Positions 8,170 to 17,611 of a DNA stretch of 52,060 nt are shown one piece after another (the first letter of the stretch is position 1; each line of letters opens with the position of its first letter). Made by a program: the position numbers and the translations under genes. The stretch covers positions 1-52,060 of the forward strand of contig NZ_BJNV01000029.1 in the NCBI RefSeq assembly GCF_006539865.1. The letters are read 5' to 3'. This DNA is from Zoogloea ramigera. GTDB lineage: Bacteria; Pseudomonadota; Gammaproteobacteria; Burkholderiales; Rhodocyclaceae. The notes beneath the pieces are model-generated. The model did not search any database. It saw only the letters and a program-made list of their open reading frames with translations, and was not told the DNA's origin.

Positions 8170-8901
8170 TCAGGCAAGCCAGACCAGCGAGGCCATGCGG
8201 CCCGTCCGGCCATCGCGGCGGTAGGAAAAGAAGCGCGCGGCTTCGGTGAAGGTGCAGGCATCGCCGCCGTACACGCCTGCGACACCCAGCGCGGCGAGGC
8301 GCTGGCGGGCGAGCAGGTAGAGATCGGCCAGCCACTTGCCCGCCGGCCCGGCCGGGCGGAAGGCTGCCGCGGCGGCCGGATCATCCGCCACGAAGGCGGC
8401 CCTCACCTCGTCGCCGACCTCGAAGGCCTCCGGGCCGATGGCCGGGCCGAGCCAGGCCATGAGATCGCCGGCGGGCACGCCCATCGCGCGGGTGGTGGCC
8501 TCGATGACGCCGCCCTGCAGCCCGCGCCAGCCCGCGTGGGCGGCGCCGACGACGGTGCCGGCCCGGTCGCACAGCAGCACCGGCAGGCAGTCGGCGGTCA
8601 TCACCACGCAGACGGCGCCCGGCTTGCGGGACACCGCACCGTCGGCATCGGGCACGCCACGCAGCGTGGCGAGGTCGACGACGGCAGTGCCGTGCACCTG
8701 GTTGAGCCAGCCCGGTTCGGCGGGCAGGAGCGCGCGCAGGCGGGCCCGGTTGGCGGCGACCGCGGCCGGGTCGTCGCCCACATGGGTGCCCAGGTTGAGG
8801 CTGTCGAAGGGCGCCACGCCGACGCCACCGGCGCGAGTGGTGGACAAGGCCCTCACGTTGGCCGGAGCCGGCCAGGCGGGGACGATCCAGGCGTCGGTCA
8901 T
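8170..8901 (-). CDS. pgeF: Peptidoglycan editing factor / polyphenol oxidase family PgeF
   Basis: A YfiH/PgeF (formerly laccase-domain, DUF152) protein of 243 residues. E. coli YfiH removes L-Ser wrongly placed in muropeptides; other members have purine nucleoside hydrolase or phosphorylase activity. The metal/active-site motifs TADCLPVLL and HAGWRG are present. The ATG at 8901 was chosen because the open frame upstream lacks family similarity and because it overlaps the stop codon of rluD by four bases (ATGA), implying translational coupling. The rluD-pgeF order is widespread in proteobacteria. Confidence 0.92.
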   Translation of the reverse strand: MTDAWIVPAWPAPANVRALSTTRAGGVGVAPFDSLNLGTHVGDDPAAVAANRARLRALLPAEPGWLNQVHGTAVVDLATLRGVPDADGAVSRKPGAVCVVMTADCLPVLLCDRAGTVVGAAHAGWRGLQGGVIEATTRAMGVPAGDLMAWLGPAIGPEAFEVGDEVRAAFVADDPAAAAAFRPAGPAGKWLADLYLLARQRLAALGVAGVYGGDACTFTEAARFFSYRRDGRTGRMASLVWLA

Positions 8902-9884
8902 GGGGTTTCCCCCCGCAGGCGCTGCAGCAGCTCGTCGAAGTCGGCCGGCAGCGCCGACTGCCAGCGGCAGGCCTCGCCGCTGCGGGGGTGGATCAGGCCG
9001 AGCTGCCAGGCGTGCAGCGCCTGGCGCGGAAAGGCGTCGAGGCGCGGGTCGGCGCTCTTGGCCTTGCCGTAGGTGGCATCGCCGACCAGCGGGTGGCCGA
9101 TGTGGGCCATGTGCACGCGGATCTGGTGGGTGCGCCCGGTGGCGAGCTCGCATTCGACGAGGGTCGCCCGGGCGAAACGCTCGACGACCCGGTAGCGGGT
9201 CAGGGCCTCGCGCCCGCCGGGCACCACCGCCATCTTGGTGCGCTGCACCGGATGGCGGCCGATCGGCGCATTGACCTCACCGCTCGGCGAAGGCTCGCCA
9301 TGCACGAGGGCGTAATAGTGCCGCTTGACGCTGCGCGCCTGGAGCTGGCGCACCAGGTCGGTCTGGGCCTCGAGGGTCTTGGCGACGACCAGCAGACCGC
9401 TGGTGTCCTTGTCGAGGCGATGCACGATGCCGGCCCGCGGCAGCTCGCGGAACACCGAAGCGTGGTGCAGCAGCGCGTTGAGCAGGGTGCCCGACCAGTT
9501 GCCGCTGCCCGGATGGACGACCAGCCCGACCGGCTTGTCGATGACGACGAGGGTGTCGTCCTCGAAGACCACCTGGAGCGGAATGTCCTCGGCCTGCTCG
9601 GCGAGCATGGCTTCGGAGGGTTCGGGGCTCACCAGCACGGCCTCGCCGCCCCACACCTTGGTCTTGGAGTCGGGGGAGGCACCGGCGATGGTGATCCGCC
9701 CCGACTTCAGCCAGGACTGCAGGCGGCTGCGGGAATGTTCGGGGAACAGCCGGGCGAGGGCCTGGTCGGCCCGCATGCCGGCACATTCGTGGGGAATCGA
9801 CTCGCGTTGCGGCGAAGGGGTGGAAGCGGCTGGGCTATAATCCGGCCAGTCTTCTTCGAAAGAGTTTTCAATGGCGCATTTCAC
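8898..9884 (-). CDS. rluD: Ribosomal large subunit pseudouridine synthase RluD
   Basis: Makes pseudouridines in helix 69 of 23S rRNA (positions 1911, 1915 and 1917 in E. coli). An N-terminal S4-like RNA-binding domain is followed by the RluA-type catalytic domain with the motif HRLDKDTSGLLV containing the catalytic Asp, and later GRTHQIRVHMAHIGHPLVGD. The start is uncertain. A GTG at 9884 (used here) keeps the whole S4 region but overlaps the divergent bamD start by 14 bases; an ATG at 9776 would give 293 residues and leave a normal divergent intergenic region, but trims the first strand; the frame stays open to 9947. The stop overlaps the pgeF start. Confidence 0.93.
   Translation of the reverse strand: MKCAIENSFEEDWPDYSPAASTPSPQRESIPHECAGMRADQALARLFPEHSRSRLQSWLKSGRITIAGASPDSKTKVWGGEAVLVSPEPSEAMLAEQAEDIPLQVVFEDDTLVVIDKPVGLVVHPGSGNWSGTLLNALLHHASVFRELPRAGIVHRLDKDTSGLLVVAKTLEAQTDLVRQLQARSVKRHYYALVHGEPSPSGEVNAPIGRHPVQRTKMAVVPGGREALTRYRVVERFARATLVECELATGRTHQIRVHMAHIGHPLVGDATYGKAKSADPRLDAFPRQALHAWQLGLIHPRSGEACRWQSALPADFDELLQRLRGETP
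9836..9841 (+). promoter_or_regulatory. bamD -10 element
   Basis: A perfect TATAAT lies 29 bases upstream of the bamD ATG. No convincing -35 lies at 16-18 bases. If rluD starts at its upstream GTG, this promoter lies inside the rluD coding region. Confidence 0.5.
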
Positions 9885-10677
9885 CCTGCGTAGTTTAACG
9901 CTTACCGGCTTCCTGCTGCTCGCCGGATGCAGCGGCCTCCCCGACATGGCGGACGAAACCGTCGGCTGGAGCGCCCAGAAGCTCTACACCGAAGCCAAGG
10001 AGTCCATGGGCGACGGCGCCTGGGACCGCGCCATCAAGATGTTCGAGAAGCTCGAGGCGCGCTACCCCTACGGCCGCTACGCCCAGCAGGCGCAGCTCGA
10101 GGTGGCCTACGCCTACTACAAGTCGAACGAGCAGGCGTCGGCGGTGGCGGCGTGCGAGCGCTTCATCAAGCTGCACCCCAACCACCCGAACGTCGATTAC
10201 GCCTATTACCTGAAGGGCCTGGCTTACTTCAACGAAGACCTGGGCTTCCTCGGCACGCTGTCCAACCAGGACCTCTCCGAGCGCGACCCGAAGGCCGCCC
10301 GCGAATCCTTCGAGACCTTCAGGACGCTCAGCCAGCGCTTCCCCGACAGCAAGTACACCCCCGACGCCCTGAAGCGCATGCGCTACCTGGTGAACGCCCT
10401 CGCCTCCTACGAGGTGCATGTGGCGCGCTACTACCTCAAGCGCGGCGCCTACGTGGCGGCGGCCAACCGGGCCCAGGCGACGGTCAAGGACTTCCCCAAC
10501 TCGCCGGCAACCGAAGAAGCCCTGTTCGTGATGGCGAAGAGCTACGACGCCCTCAACATGCCCGAGTTGCGCGACGACGCCGACCGCGTGATGCGCAAGA
10601 ACTTCCCCAACAGCCGCTACCTGGGCCTCGGCCTGCCCGACGACAAGGCCCGCGCGCCGTGGTGGAAGATGTGGTGA
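9871..10677 (+). CDS. bamD: Outer membrane protein assembly factor BamD
   Basis: The essential lipoprotein of the BAM complex, which inserts beta-barrel proteins into the outer membrane together with BamA. The 268-residue product begins with a lipoprotein signal ending in the lipobox LLAGC (Cys at about residue 20). TPR repeats follow, recognisable from AIKMFEKLEARYPYGRYAQQ and RFIKLHPNHPNVDYAYYLKG. Length fits BamD (ComL/YfiO). It faces rluD, the standard arrangement in betaproteobacteria, and is followed after nine bases by a hypothetical gene in the same orientation. Confidence 0.96.
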   Translation: MAHFTLRSLTLTGFLLLAGCSGLPDMADETVGWSAQKLYTEAKESMGDGAWDRAIKMFEKLEARYPYGRYAQQAQLEVAYAYYKSNEQASAVAACERFIKLHPNHPNVDYAYYLKGLAYFNEDLGFLGTLSNQDLSERDPKAARESFETFRTLSQRFPDSKYTPDALKRMRYLVNALASYEVHVARYYLKRGAYVAAANRAQATVKDFPNSPATEEALFVMAKSYDALNMPELRDDADRVMRKNFPNSRYLGLGLPDDKARAPWWKMW

Positions 10678-10686
10678 GCGGCCACC

Positions 10687-11205
10687 ATGGATGACGCCGT
10701 CCGCCAGGCCCTCGCGCGCTGGCCGGACGTGCCCGACTGCTTCGGCTGGCTGAGCCTGTCGCGGCGCGGCGAATGGCAGCTGCCCGACGGGCCGATCCGC
10801 CACGCGGGGCTCGCGGCCTTCATCGGCCGCAACTACGAGGCCGACGCCGACGGCCGCTGGTATTTCCAGAACGGCCCGCAGCGTGTCTTCGTGAGCCTCG
10901 CCTACACGCCCACCGTGCTGCGCCTGGCAGCGCCTGCGCGCCTGCAGACCCACACCGGCCAGCCCGTCGAAACCCTCAGCGGGGCCTGGCTCGACGACGA
11001 AGGCAGCCTGCTGCTGGCCTCGGAGCACGGCATCGCGCTGCTCGACGACCGCGACCTGGCCGCGATGGCCGCCCACCTCGTCGGCGAGCTCGAGCAGCCG
11101 GACGCGCCCATCAGCCTCAATTGGAGCGGGCGCTGCCTGCCCGTGGAGCGCATCGCGCAGGCCGACGTGCCCGCCCGCTTCGGTTTCGTCGGCCAGCCGG
11201 CCTGA
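10687..11205 (+). CDS. Conserved hypothetical protein downstream of bamD
   Basis: A 172-residue soluble protein I cannot assign to a named function. It has no signal peptide or membrane segment. The N-terminal half contains CFGWLSLSRRGEWQLPDG followed by RNYEADADGRWYFQNGPQRV, which has the look of a beta-sheet-rich domain of unknown function found in betaproteobacteria. The C-terminal half holds a small helical stretch (LDDRDLAAMAAHLVGEL). It starts nine bases after bamD, so the two are probably co-transcribed. It converges with the downstream nucleotidyltransferase gene. Confidence 0.8.
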   Translation: MDDAVRQALARWPDVPDCFGWLSLSRRGEWQLPDGPIRHAGLAAFIGRNYEADADGRWYFQNGPQRVFVSLAYTPTVLRLAAPARLQTHTGQPVETLSGAWLDDEGSLLLASEHGIALLDDRDLAAMAAHLVGELEQPDAPISLNWSGRCLPVERIAQADVPARFGFVGQPA

Positions 11206-11235
11206 AGCCAGGCCGGCGGCAACACCCGGCGGGGC

Positions 11236-12675
11236 TCAGCCCCGGCCGTAGGTGTCTTCGAAACGGACGATGTCGTCCTCGCCCAGGTAGCTCCCCGACT
11301 GCACCTCGATGATCTCGAGGGGCAGCTTGCCCGGGTTGGCAAGCCGATGCACATGGCCGAGCGGGATGTAGGTGGATTCGTTCTCGCCAAGCAAAAAAGT
11401 GCGCTCGCCGTTGGTGACCTCGGCGGTGCCCTTCACGACGATCCAGTGCTCGGCCCGGTGATGGTGCATCTGCAGGCTGAGGCTGGCGCCCGGGTTCACG
11501 ACGATGCGCTTCACCTGGAAGCGGGAGCCGTTGTCGATCGAGTCGTACCAGCCCCACGGCCGGTGGATCTTGCGGTGGGCCGAGGCCTGGCTGCGCTTGC
11601 TGGCCTTGAGGGCAGCGACGATCTGCTTGACGTTCTGGGTCTTGTCCTTGCTGGCAACGAGCACCGCGTCGGGGGTCTCGACGATCACCGCGCCTTCGAG
11701 GCCGACGCAGGCCACCAGGCGGTCCTGGGCATACACCAGGGTGTCGCGGCTGTCCTCGAAGAGCACGTCGCCGCGGGCCACGTTGCCGTTGCCGTCCTTG
11801 TCGGCGATCTGCCACAGGGCGTCCCAGGCGCCCACGTCCGACCAACCGGCCGACATCGGCACGACACAACCGGCGATGCCGAGGCCTTCGGCCGCCGCCA
11901 GCTTCTCCATCACCGCGTAGTCGATGGAGTCCGACGGGCAGGCCCCGAAGGCGTCCTTGGCGACGCGCACGAAGTCGGCGTCCCGCGCGCCAGCCTTCCA
12001 GGCGTCGACACAGGCCGCGGCCATCGCCGGCTGCAGGCTGTCGATGGCCTTCAGCCAGGTGCTCGCCCGGACCATGAAGAGGCCGCTGTTCCAGAGGTAA
12101 TCGCCGCTGTCGAGGTAACGCTGGGCGGTGGCGGCGTCGGGTTTCTCGACGAAGGCCGCGATGGCCTTGCTGCCATCGGCGCGGTCGGCGCCGCAACGGA
12201 TGTAGCCGTAGCCCGTCTCGGCGCGGTCGGGCACGATGCCGAAGGTCACGATGGCGCCCTCGAGGGCCGCCGGGATGCCCGCGTCAATGGCGGCCTGAAA
12301 ACCGGCCAGATCGGCGATGACGTGGTCGGCCGGCATCACCAGCATCACCGGGTCGGTGTCGGCGACCGCCAGGGCGGCCAGCGTGAGGGCCGGCGCGGTG
12401 TTGCGGCCGGCCGGCTCGAGCACGATGTTGTTGCTGCCGCGCCCGGCCGAGCGCAATTGCTCGGCGGTGACGAAGCGGTATTCCTCGTTGCACACCACGA
12501 CCGGGGCCGACGCCACCGGCAGGCGGCCGGCAAAGCCGGCCAGACGGCCCGCGGTGGCCTGCAGCATGGTCTCGTTGCCGACCAGGGCCAGCAGCTGTTT
12601 GGGGTATTGCTCGCGGGAGAGCGGCCACAGGCGGGTGCCGGAGCCCCCGGAGAGAATGACGGGCTGGAGTTCCAT
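11236..12675 (-). CDS. Mannose-1-phosphate guanylyltransferase / mannose-6-phosphate isomerase
   Basis: A bifunctional 479-residue enzyme of the ManC/CpsB/AlgA type, making GDP-mannose for exopolysaccharide or LPS. The N-terminal nucleotidyltransferase domain has the signature LSGGSGTRLWPLSREQYPKQ (residues 8-27) and FVEKPD near residue 160. The C-terminal cupin is a type II phosphomannose isomerase (about residues 325-475) with HRPWGWYDSID, NPGASLSLQMHHHRAEHW and YIPLGHVHRLANPG. Length is standard. The gene is isolated here: no other sugar-nucleotide or glycosyltransferase gene lies nearby, so the pathway it serves cannot be told. Confidence 0.95.
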   Translation of the reverse strand: MELQPVILSGGSGTRLWPLSREQYPKQLLALVGNETMLQATAGRLAGFAGRLPVASAPVVVCNEEYRFVTAEQLRSAGRGSNNIVLEPAGRNTAPALTLAALAVADTDPVMLVMPADHVIADLAGFQAAIDAGIPAALEGAIVTFGIVPDRAETGYGYIRCGADRADGSKAIAAFVEKPDAATAQRYLDSGDYLWNSGLFMVRASTWLKAIDSLQPAMAAACVDAWKAGARDADFVRVAKDAFGACPSDSIDYAVMEKLAAAEGLGIAGCVVPMSAGWSDVGAWDALWQIADKDGNGNVARGDVLFEDSRDTLVYAQDRLVACVGLEGAVIVETPDAVLVASKDKTQNVKQIVAALKASKRSQASAHRKIHRPWGWYDSIDNGSRFQVKRIVVNPGASLSLQMHHHRAEHWIVVKGTAEVTNGERTFLLGENESTYIPLGHVHRLANPGKLPLEIIEVQSGSYLGEDDIVRFEDTYGRG

Positions 12676-12805
12676 GGAATGAAAGGTAATGAATGGAATG
12701 TAGGGTGTGGCCGACAGCTGTCAGCGGCAACCGTGCCGGCGCACGCGCAGCCGTCTTTCTAGCATGAATCCGCCGGGAGATTCGTTACCAATCAATCCAG
12801 GGGCA

Positions 12806-13420
12806 TTATGCCGACGACGCGGACGGCGCTGCTGCCAGCCATGATCCGACCACCTGCTCCACTTCCTCAACCCCTGTCTTCTTGAGACTCGAGAACAACT
12901 GCACGGTGACCTGCTCACCGAGGGGCGCGAGCTCTTTTCGCACCGCGGCCAGCGTGGCGGCGGCCTCGCTGCGGGTGAGCTTGTCGCTTTTGGTGAGCAG
13001 CACGTGGATGGGCCGGCCGCTCGGGGCAAACCAGCCGATCATCGTGCGGTCACGGTCTTTGAGCGGGTGGCGGGAGTCCATGATCAGCACCAGGCCGATC
13101 AGGTTCGGGCGGCGGGTGAGGTAGTCCTCGAGGAGGTGCTGCCACTGGCGGCGGATGGCCTCGGGCACCTCGGCGTAGCCGTAGCCGGGCAGGTCGACCA
13201 GCACCGCGCCGTTCTGCAGCCGGAAGAAGTTGATCAGCTGGGTGCGGCCGGGCGTTTTCGAGACGAAAGCCAGGCGGACGTGGTTGGCCAGGGTGTTGAT
13301 CGCACTCGACTTGCCGGCGTTGGAGCGGCCGGCGAAGGCGATCTCCGGCCCATTGGGTGGAGGCAGCCCGCTGGGCTTGGCAATCGAGATTTCGAACTGG
13401 GCGTGACGGAAGAGGGACAT
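12806..13420 (-). CDS. engB: Ribosome biogenesis GTP-binding protein EngB (YihA/YsxC)
   Basis: An essential TRAFAC GTPase involved in assembly of the large ribosomal subunit. The 204-residue product has G1 [10 protein letters not shown]2 PGRTQ, G3 [10 protein letters not shown] and G4 TKSD. The ATG at 13420 ([12 protein letters not shown]) was chosen because family members begin just before the A-Q-F strand; the frame runs on upstream to 13585 without similarity and would overlap the divergent cytochrome gene. The Ala/Ser-rich C-terminal tail is ordinary. The engB/cytochrome c4 divergent pair, followed by resB-ccsA, is a common arrangement in betaproteobacteria. Confidence 0.95.
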   Translation of the reverse strand: MSLFRHAQFEISIAKPSGLPPPNGPEIAFAGRSNAGKSSAINTLANHVRLAFVSKTPGRTQLINFFRLQNGAVLVDLPGYGYAEVPEAIRRQWQHLLEDYLTRRPNLIGLVLIMDSRHPLKDRDRTMIGWFAPSGRPIHVLLTKSDKLTRSEAAATLAAVRKELAPLGEQVTVQLFSSLKKTGVEEVEQVVGSWLAAAPSASSA

Positions 13421-13541
13421 GGATGAGCCGACCTGGACACAGCGGGCATCTGCCTGCAGCGCCACTGCGTCGCGCAAATGACTGGAGTTAATATAGAATA
13501 ACAGGTTTGAGACACCCACATTCTTGGCTTCCGAGGACATC

Positions 13542-14177
13542 ATGATCAAGCGTTCCCTTCTGCTTTCGCTGCTTCTGGCCGCCACTGCGGCTCAGGCCCA
13601 AGACAAGGCCGCCGCCCAGCCCGATATGGCCAAGGCGAAACAGACTGCCGAACAGGTGTGCGGCGCCTGCCACGGCGCTGACGGCAATAGCCAGATCTCC
13701 GCCAATCCGAAGCTCGCCGGCCAGCATTCGGAGTACCTCCTCAAGCAGCTCCGCAACTTCAAGAGCGTCGACGGCAAACCCGCCGAGCGCGTCAACGGCA
13801 TCATGGGCGGCATGGTCGCAGCCCTGTCCGACGACGACATGAAAGGCCTCTCCGCCCACTTCGCGAGCCAGCAGCTGAAGCCCGAGTCCGCCAAGAACAA
13901 GGCCTCCATCGAGCTCGGCCAGCGCCTGTGGCGCGCCGGCGACCAGAAGCGCGGCATCCCCGCCTGCGCGGCCTGCCACGGCCCCGCCGGTGCCGGCCTG
14001 CCGGCCCAGTACCCGCGCCTGTCCGGCCAGTTCTCCGACTACACCGAGGCCCAGCTGAAGGCCTTCCGCGCCGGCGAGCGCGCCAACGACCCGGCCAAGA
14101 TGATGCGCACCATCGCCCTCAAGATGACCGACCCGGACATCAAGGCCGTCTCCGACTACGCCGCCGGCCTGCGCTAA
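13542..14177 (+). CDS. Cytochrome c4, dihaem
   Basis: A periplasmic dihaem cytochrome c, 211 residues, probably an electron donor to terminal oxidases. A Sec signal peptide (about residues 1-19, ending TAAQA) is followed by two cytochrome c class I domains with haem motifs CGACH (C40-H44) and CAACH (C142-H146). The start ATG at 13542 (MIKRSLLL) gives a proper signal peptide; an upstream start at 13524 would add six residues. It is followed by the System II haem-ligation genes that would mature it. Confidence 0.94.
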   Translation: MIKRSLLLSLLLAATAAQAQDKAAAQPDMAKAKQTAEQVCGACHGADGNSQISANPKLAGQHSEYLLKQLRNFKSVDGKPAERVNGIMGGMVAALSDDDMKGLSAHFASQQLKPESAKNKASIELGQRLWRAGDQKRGIPACAACHGPAGAGLPAQYPRLSGQFSDYTEAQLKAFRAGERANDPAKMMRTIALKMTDPDIKAVSDYAAGLR

Positions 14178-14198
14178 GCGACGACAGCCCCCGGGGTC

Positions 14199-14222
14199 AC
14201 CACCCCGTGGGGTGGTCATTTT
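14199..14222 (+). terminator. Terminator-like hairpin after cytochrome c4
   Basis: Arms ACCACCCC (14199-14206) and GGGGTGGT (14209-14216) are followed by CATTTT. It lies 21 bases past the cytochrome stop. The T-run is short, so strength is uncertain. Confidence 0.5.
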
Positions 14223-14400
14223 GGCCCCGCCCCCCAGGGGGCACGAGGCAGGTGGCGGCCCGATCGGGCCGACGAGAGGGGTGGTCGAGGCCACCCCTTT
14301 CTCATTCCATGGCCTTGCGGTGCCGGCTCCCACCCCAGCCTGACTTTTCACGACCGTGACGCCTCTGCCATCGACCGGCCCCACCACCGCGAAAGCATCC

Positions 14401-16452
14401 ATGCGACACCGCAGCACCTCCCGCGCCCTCTACGAACTGCTCAGTTCGATGCGCTTCGCGATCAGCCTGCTGACCATCCTCGGCATCGCCTCCATCATCG
14501 GGACGGTGCTCAAGCAGAACGAGCCCTACAACAACTACCTCAACCAGTTCGGCCCGTTCTGGTTCCCGGTCTTCGAGAAGCTCGAGCTGTACACGGTTTA
14601 TAACTCGGTGTGGTTCCTGACGATCCTCGGCTTCCTTGTGCTGTCGACCAGCACCTGCATCGTCCGCCAGACCCGCCCGATGCTGCGTGACATGCGCAGC
14701 TTCCGCGAGGGCGCCCGCGAGAGTTCGCTGGCCCAGTTCCAGCACCACGCCCGGCTGGGCACCAGCCTCGACGCCGACGCCGCCCGCCAGGCTACCGAAG
14801 CCTACCTGGCCCGCGCCGGCTTCAAGGTGCGCGCCAACCCCCGCGAGGACGGCCTGCTGCTGGCCGCCAAGCAGGGCAGCTGGACCCGCATCGGCTACTT
14901 CCTGGCCCACTCGGCGATCGTGCTGATCTGCCTCGGCGGCCTGCTCGACGGCAACCTGCCCCTCAAGGCCCAGATGGCGCTGGGCGGCAAGGTCGTCACC
15001 TCGGGCAACCAGCTGATCTCCGACATCAAGCCCGAGAGCCGCCTGGGCCTCGAGAACTGGAGCTTCCGCGGCAACGTGTTCATCCCCGAGGGCAAGAGCG
15101 CCAACGTGGCGGTGCTCAACGTGCAGGACGGCATCCTGCTGCAGGACCTGCCCTTCACCGTGTCCCTGCACAAGTTCCACCTCGAGCACTACGACACCGG
15201 GATGCCGAAGCGCTTCGCCAGCGACATCCTGATCACCGACAACGCCACCGGCAAGTCGGTCGAGAAGACCATCGAGGTGAACAAGCCCTTCGAGTTCGAC
15301 GGCATCATGATGTATCAGGCCAGCTTCGAGGACGGCGGCTCACGCCTCAAGCTGGTGGGCCACGACCTGCGCCCGGGCAGCACCGCCGCCACCTTCCCGG
15401 CCGAGGCCGCTGTGGGCGACAGCATCAAGCTCAGCAATGCGGGCCTCGATTACACCCTGGAAGTCGGCAGCTTCCGCGCCTTCAACATCGAGAACATGGC
15501 GAACGAAGAGGCCGCCGAGACGAACACCATCGCCAGCCTCGAGAAGCACCTGGGCAGCGGCGCCAAGTCGCCCACCAAAAAAGACATGAAGAACGTCGGC
15601 CCGAGCGTCCAGTACAAGCTGCGCGACTCCGCTGGCCAGGCCCGCGAGTACCAGAACTACATGCAGCCGATCGAACAGGACGGCGCCTGGTACATGCTGT
15701 CGGGCATGCGCGAGAGCCCCTCGGCGCCCTTCCGCTTCATGCGCATCCCGGTCGACGAGGACGGCAAGGCCGACACCAGCCTGGCGATCCGCCGCGTGCT
15801 CATCGACAAGAGCCGCCACGACGAGCTCGCCCGCCGCTTCGCCAGCGTGATGCTCGGCGCCGACGCCACGCCGGCCATCCGCACCCGCATGCACGAAACC
15901 ACCGCCAAGACCCTCGAACTCTTCGCGGTGGGCGGCTTCGAGAGCGTCGGCAAGTTCATCGAGAGCACCATCCCCGAGGCCGAGCGCGAGAAGGCCGCCG
16001 ACGTCTTCATCAAGATCCTCGAAGGCGCCGGCTGGGAAGCCTGGAAGATCGCCCGCGCCAGCGCCGGCCAGCCGCCCCTCGAGATGAACGGCGCCCGCGC
16101 CCGCCTGCTGCGCGACACCCTCAACGCCACCAGCGACAGCCTGCATTACGGCGCGCCTGTGTATCTGCAGCTCAACGGCTTTGAAGAGGTGCGCGCCACC
16201 GTGCTGCAGGTCACCCGCTCGCCGGGCAAGCCGATTGTTTACCTGGGCTCGCTGCTGCTGGTGCTGGGCGTCTTCGCGATGCTTTATATTCGCGAACGTC
16301 GGCTCTTCGTGCTGATCAAAGCCTCTGGCGAGGCCTTGGTGGCCCTCAGCTCCAACCGCAAGTCGCTGGACGTGGACGAGAGCTTCCGGCAGCACCGGGA
16401 CGCCCTCGCCGCCCTGCTCAACCCGAACGCCGGGCCGTCTGCCCGCTCCTGA
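14401..16452 (+). CDS. resB: Cytochrome c biogenesis protein ResB (Ccs1/CcsB)
   Basis: The large membrane subunit of the System II cytochrome c synthetase, which with CcsA carries haem to the periplasm and attaches it to CXXCH motifs. The 683-residue product has three N-terminal membrane segments (LLTILGIASIIGTVLK; a segment around VWFLTILGFLVL; and one around IGYFLAHSAIVLICLGGLL). A long periplasmic domain follows, and a last membrane segment lies near residues 610-630 (PIVYLGSLLLVLGVFAML). The ATG at 14401 was taken because the 15 residues upstream are Pro/Thr-rich and dissimilar. The next gene starts 18 bases after the stop, indicating one operon. Confidence 0.93.
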   Translation: MRHRSTSRALYELLSSMRFAISLLTILGIASIIGTVLKQNEPYNNYLNQFGPFWFPVFEKLELYTVYNSVWFLTILGFLVLSTSTCIVRQTRPMLRDMRSFREGARESSLAQFQHHARLGTSLDADAARQATEAYLARAGFKVRANPREDGLLLAAKQGSWTRIGYFLAHSAIVLICLGGLLDGNLPLKAQMALGGKVVTSGNQLISDIKPESRLGLENWSFRGNVFIPEGKSANVAVLNVQDGILLQDLPFTVSLHKFHLEHYDTGMPKRFASDILITDNATGKSVEKTIEVNKPFEFDGIMMYQASFEDGGSRLKLVGHDLRPGSTAATFPAEAAVGDSIKLSNAGLDYTLEVGSFRAFNIENMANEEAAETNTIASLEKHLGSGAKSPTKKDMKNVGPSVQYKLRDSAGQAREYQNYMQPIEQDGAWYMLSGMRESPSAPFRFMRIPVDEDGKADTSLAIRRVLIDKSRHDELARRFASVMLGADATPAIRTRMHETTAKTLELFAVGGFESVGKFIESTIPEAEREKAADVFIKILEGAGWEAWKIARASAGQPPLEMNGARARLLRDTLNATSDSLHYGAPVYLQLNGFEEVRATVLQVTRSPGKPIVYLGSLLLVLGVFAMLYIRERRLFVLIKASGEALVALSSNRKSLDVDESFRQHRDALAALLNPNAGPSARS

Positions 16453-16470
16453 TGTGAGGATCGCCTGATC

Positions 16471-17610
16471 ATGGATATCGCCCAGCCCGACCACTCCCGC
16501 CTGCTGCGCCCCACCGGCATCGGCGACTGGCTGTTCGCCCTCGTGCTGGCCGGCGCCGCGGTGTTCGCGCTGCGCCAGTACGGCGGCTTCATGGATGTTT
16601 ACGACAAGGGCATCCTGCTGCTTGTCGTGCCGGGCCTGGCCGCCATCGGCTGGGCCTGGAAGCCCTTCCGGGCCTTCCTGGCGGCGGCGGCAGCCCTCGC
16701 CCTGGCCAGCATCACGCTCTACCAGGGTGACCTGGCCCGGGCCGAGCAGGTGTTCTTCCTCAAATACCTGATATCCAGCCAGACGGCGATCATGTGGATG
16801 AGCGCCCTCGTCTTCATCGCCACCGGTGCCTACTGGCTGGGCCTGCTGGCCCGCTCCGACTTTGCCGAAAAGACCGGCTCGGCACTCACCTGGTGCGCCG
16901 TCACGATGGGCACCACGGGCCTCCTGGTGCGCTGGTACGAGAGCTACCTGATCGGCACCGACGTGGGCCACATCCCGGTGAGCAACCTGTACGAAGTCTT
17001 CGTGCTGTTCTCGCTGATCACCGGCCTGCTCTACCTGTATTACGAAGGCCACTACGCCACCCGGCGGATGGGCGCCTTCGTGCTGCTGGTGATCTCGGCG
17101 GCGGTGGCCTTCCTGCTGTGGTACAGCTTCTCCCGCGAGGCCCACGAGATCCAGCCCCTGATCCCGGCGCTGCAGAGCTACTGGATGAAGGTTCATGTGC
17201 CGGCCAACTTCATCGGCTACGGTGCCTTCGCGCTGGCGGCGATGATAGGCGTGGCCGACCTGCTGGTGCGCCGCGGCATCCTGGCCAGCCGCCTGCCGAG
17301 CCTGGATGTGCTGGGCGACGTGATGTACAAGGCCATCGCGATCGGCTTTGCGTTCTTCACCATCGCCACCATCCTCGGCGCCCTGTGGGCGGCCGAAGCC
17401 TGGGGCACCTACTGGCAGTGGGACCCGAAAGAGACCTGGGCCTTCATCGTGTGGCTCAACTACGCCGCCTGGCTGCACATCCGCCTGACCAAGGGCCTGC
17501 GCGGCCCGATGCTGGCCTGGTGGGCGGTGATCGGCCTGCTGGTGACCGCCTTCGCCTTCGTGGGCGTCAACATGTTCCTGTCAGGCCTGCACTCCTACGG
17601 GTCGCTGTAA
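16471..17610 (+). CDS. ccsA: Cytochrome c biogenesis protein CcsA (ResC)
   Basis: The second System II subunit, a 379-residue polytopic inner-membrane protein of the haem-handling superfamily. About eight membrane segments are visible. The tryptophan-rich WWD motif WGTYWQWDPKETWAF is at about residues 311-325 and is flanked by conserved histidines (for example in KVHVPANFIGYG and NYAAWLHIRL) that act as haem ligands in the family. It is 18 bases downstream of resB and completes the pair. Length is slightly above that of plastid/Bacillus CcsA, as is usual in betaproteobacteria. Confidence 0.94.
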   Translation: MDIAQPDHSRLLRPTGIGDWLFALVLAGAAVFALRQYGGFMDVYDKGILLLVVPGLAAIGWAWKPFRAFLAAAAALALASITLYQGDLARAEQVFFLKYLISSQTAIMWMSALVFIATGAYWLGLLARSDFAEKTGSALTWCAVTMGTTGLLVRWYESYLIGTDVGHIPVSNLYEVFVLFSLITGLLYLYYEGHYATRRMGAFVLLVISAAVAFLLWYSFSREAHEIQPLIPALQSYWMKVHVPANFIGYGAFALAAMIGVADLLVRRGILASRLPSLDVLGDVMYKAIAIGFAFFTIATILGALWAAEAWGTYWQWDPKETWAFIVWLNYAAWLHIRLTKGLRGPMLAWWAVIGLLVTAFAFVGVNMFLSGLHSYGSL

Positions 17611-17611
17611 C

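Noticed and set aside
8902-9153. 84-codon upstream extension of pgeF
   Set aside because: Arg/Pro-rich translation that is a shadow of rluD; the coupled ATG at 8901 explains the start.
15340-17478. Minus-strand frame of 712 codons across resB and ccsA
   Set aside because: Antisense shadow caused by high GC; composition rich in Gly, His and Gln with no domain, while the plus strand encodes a recognised pair.
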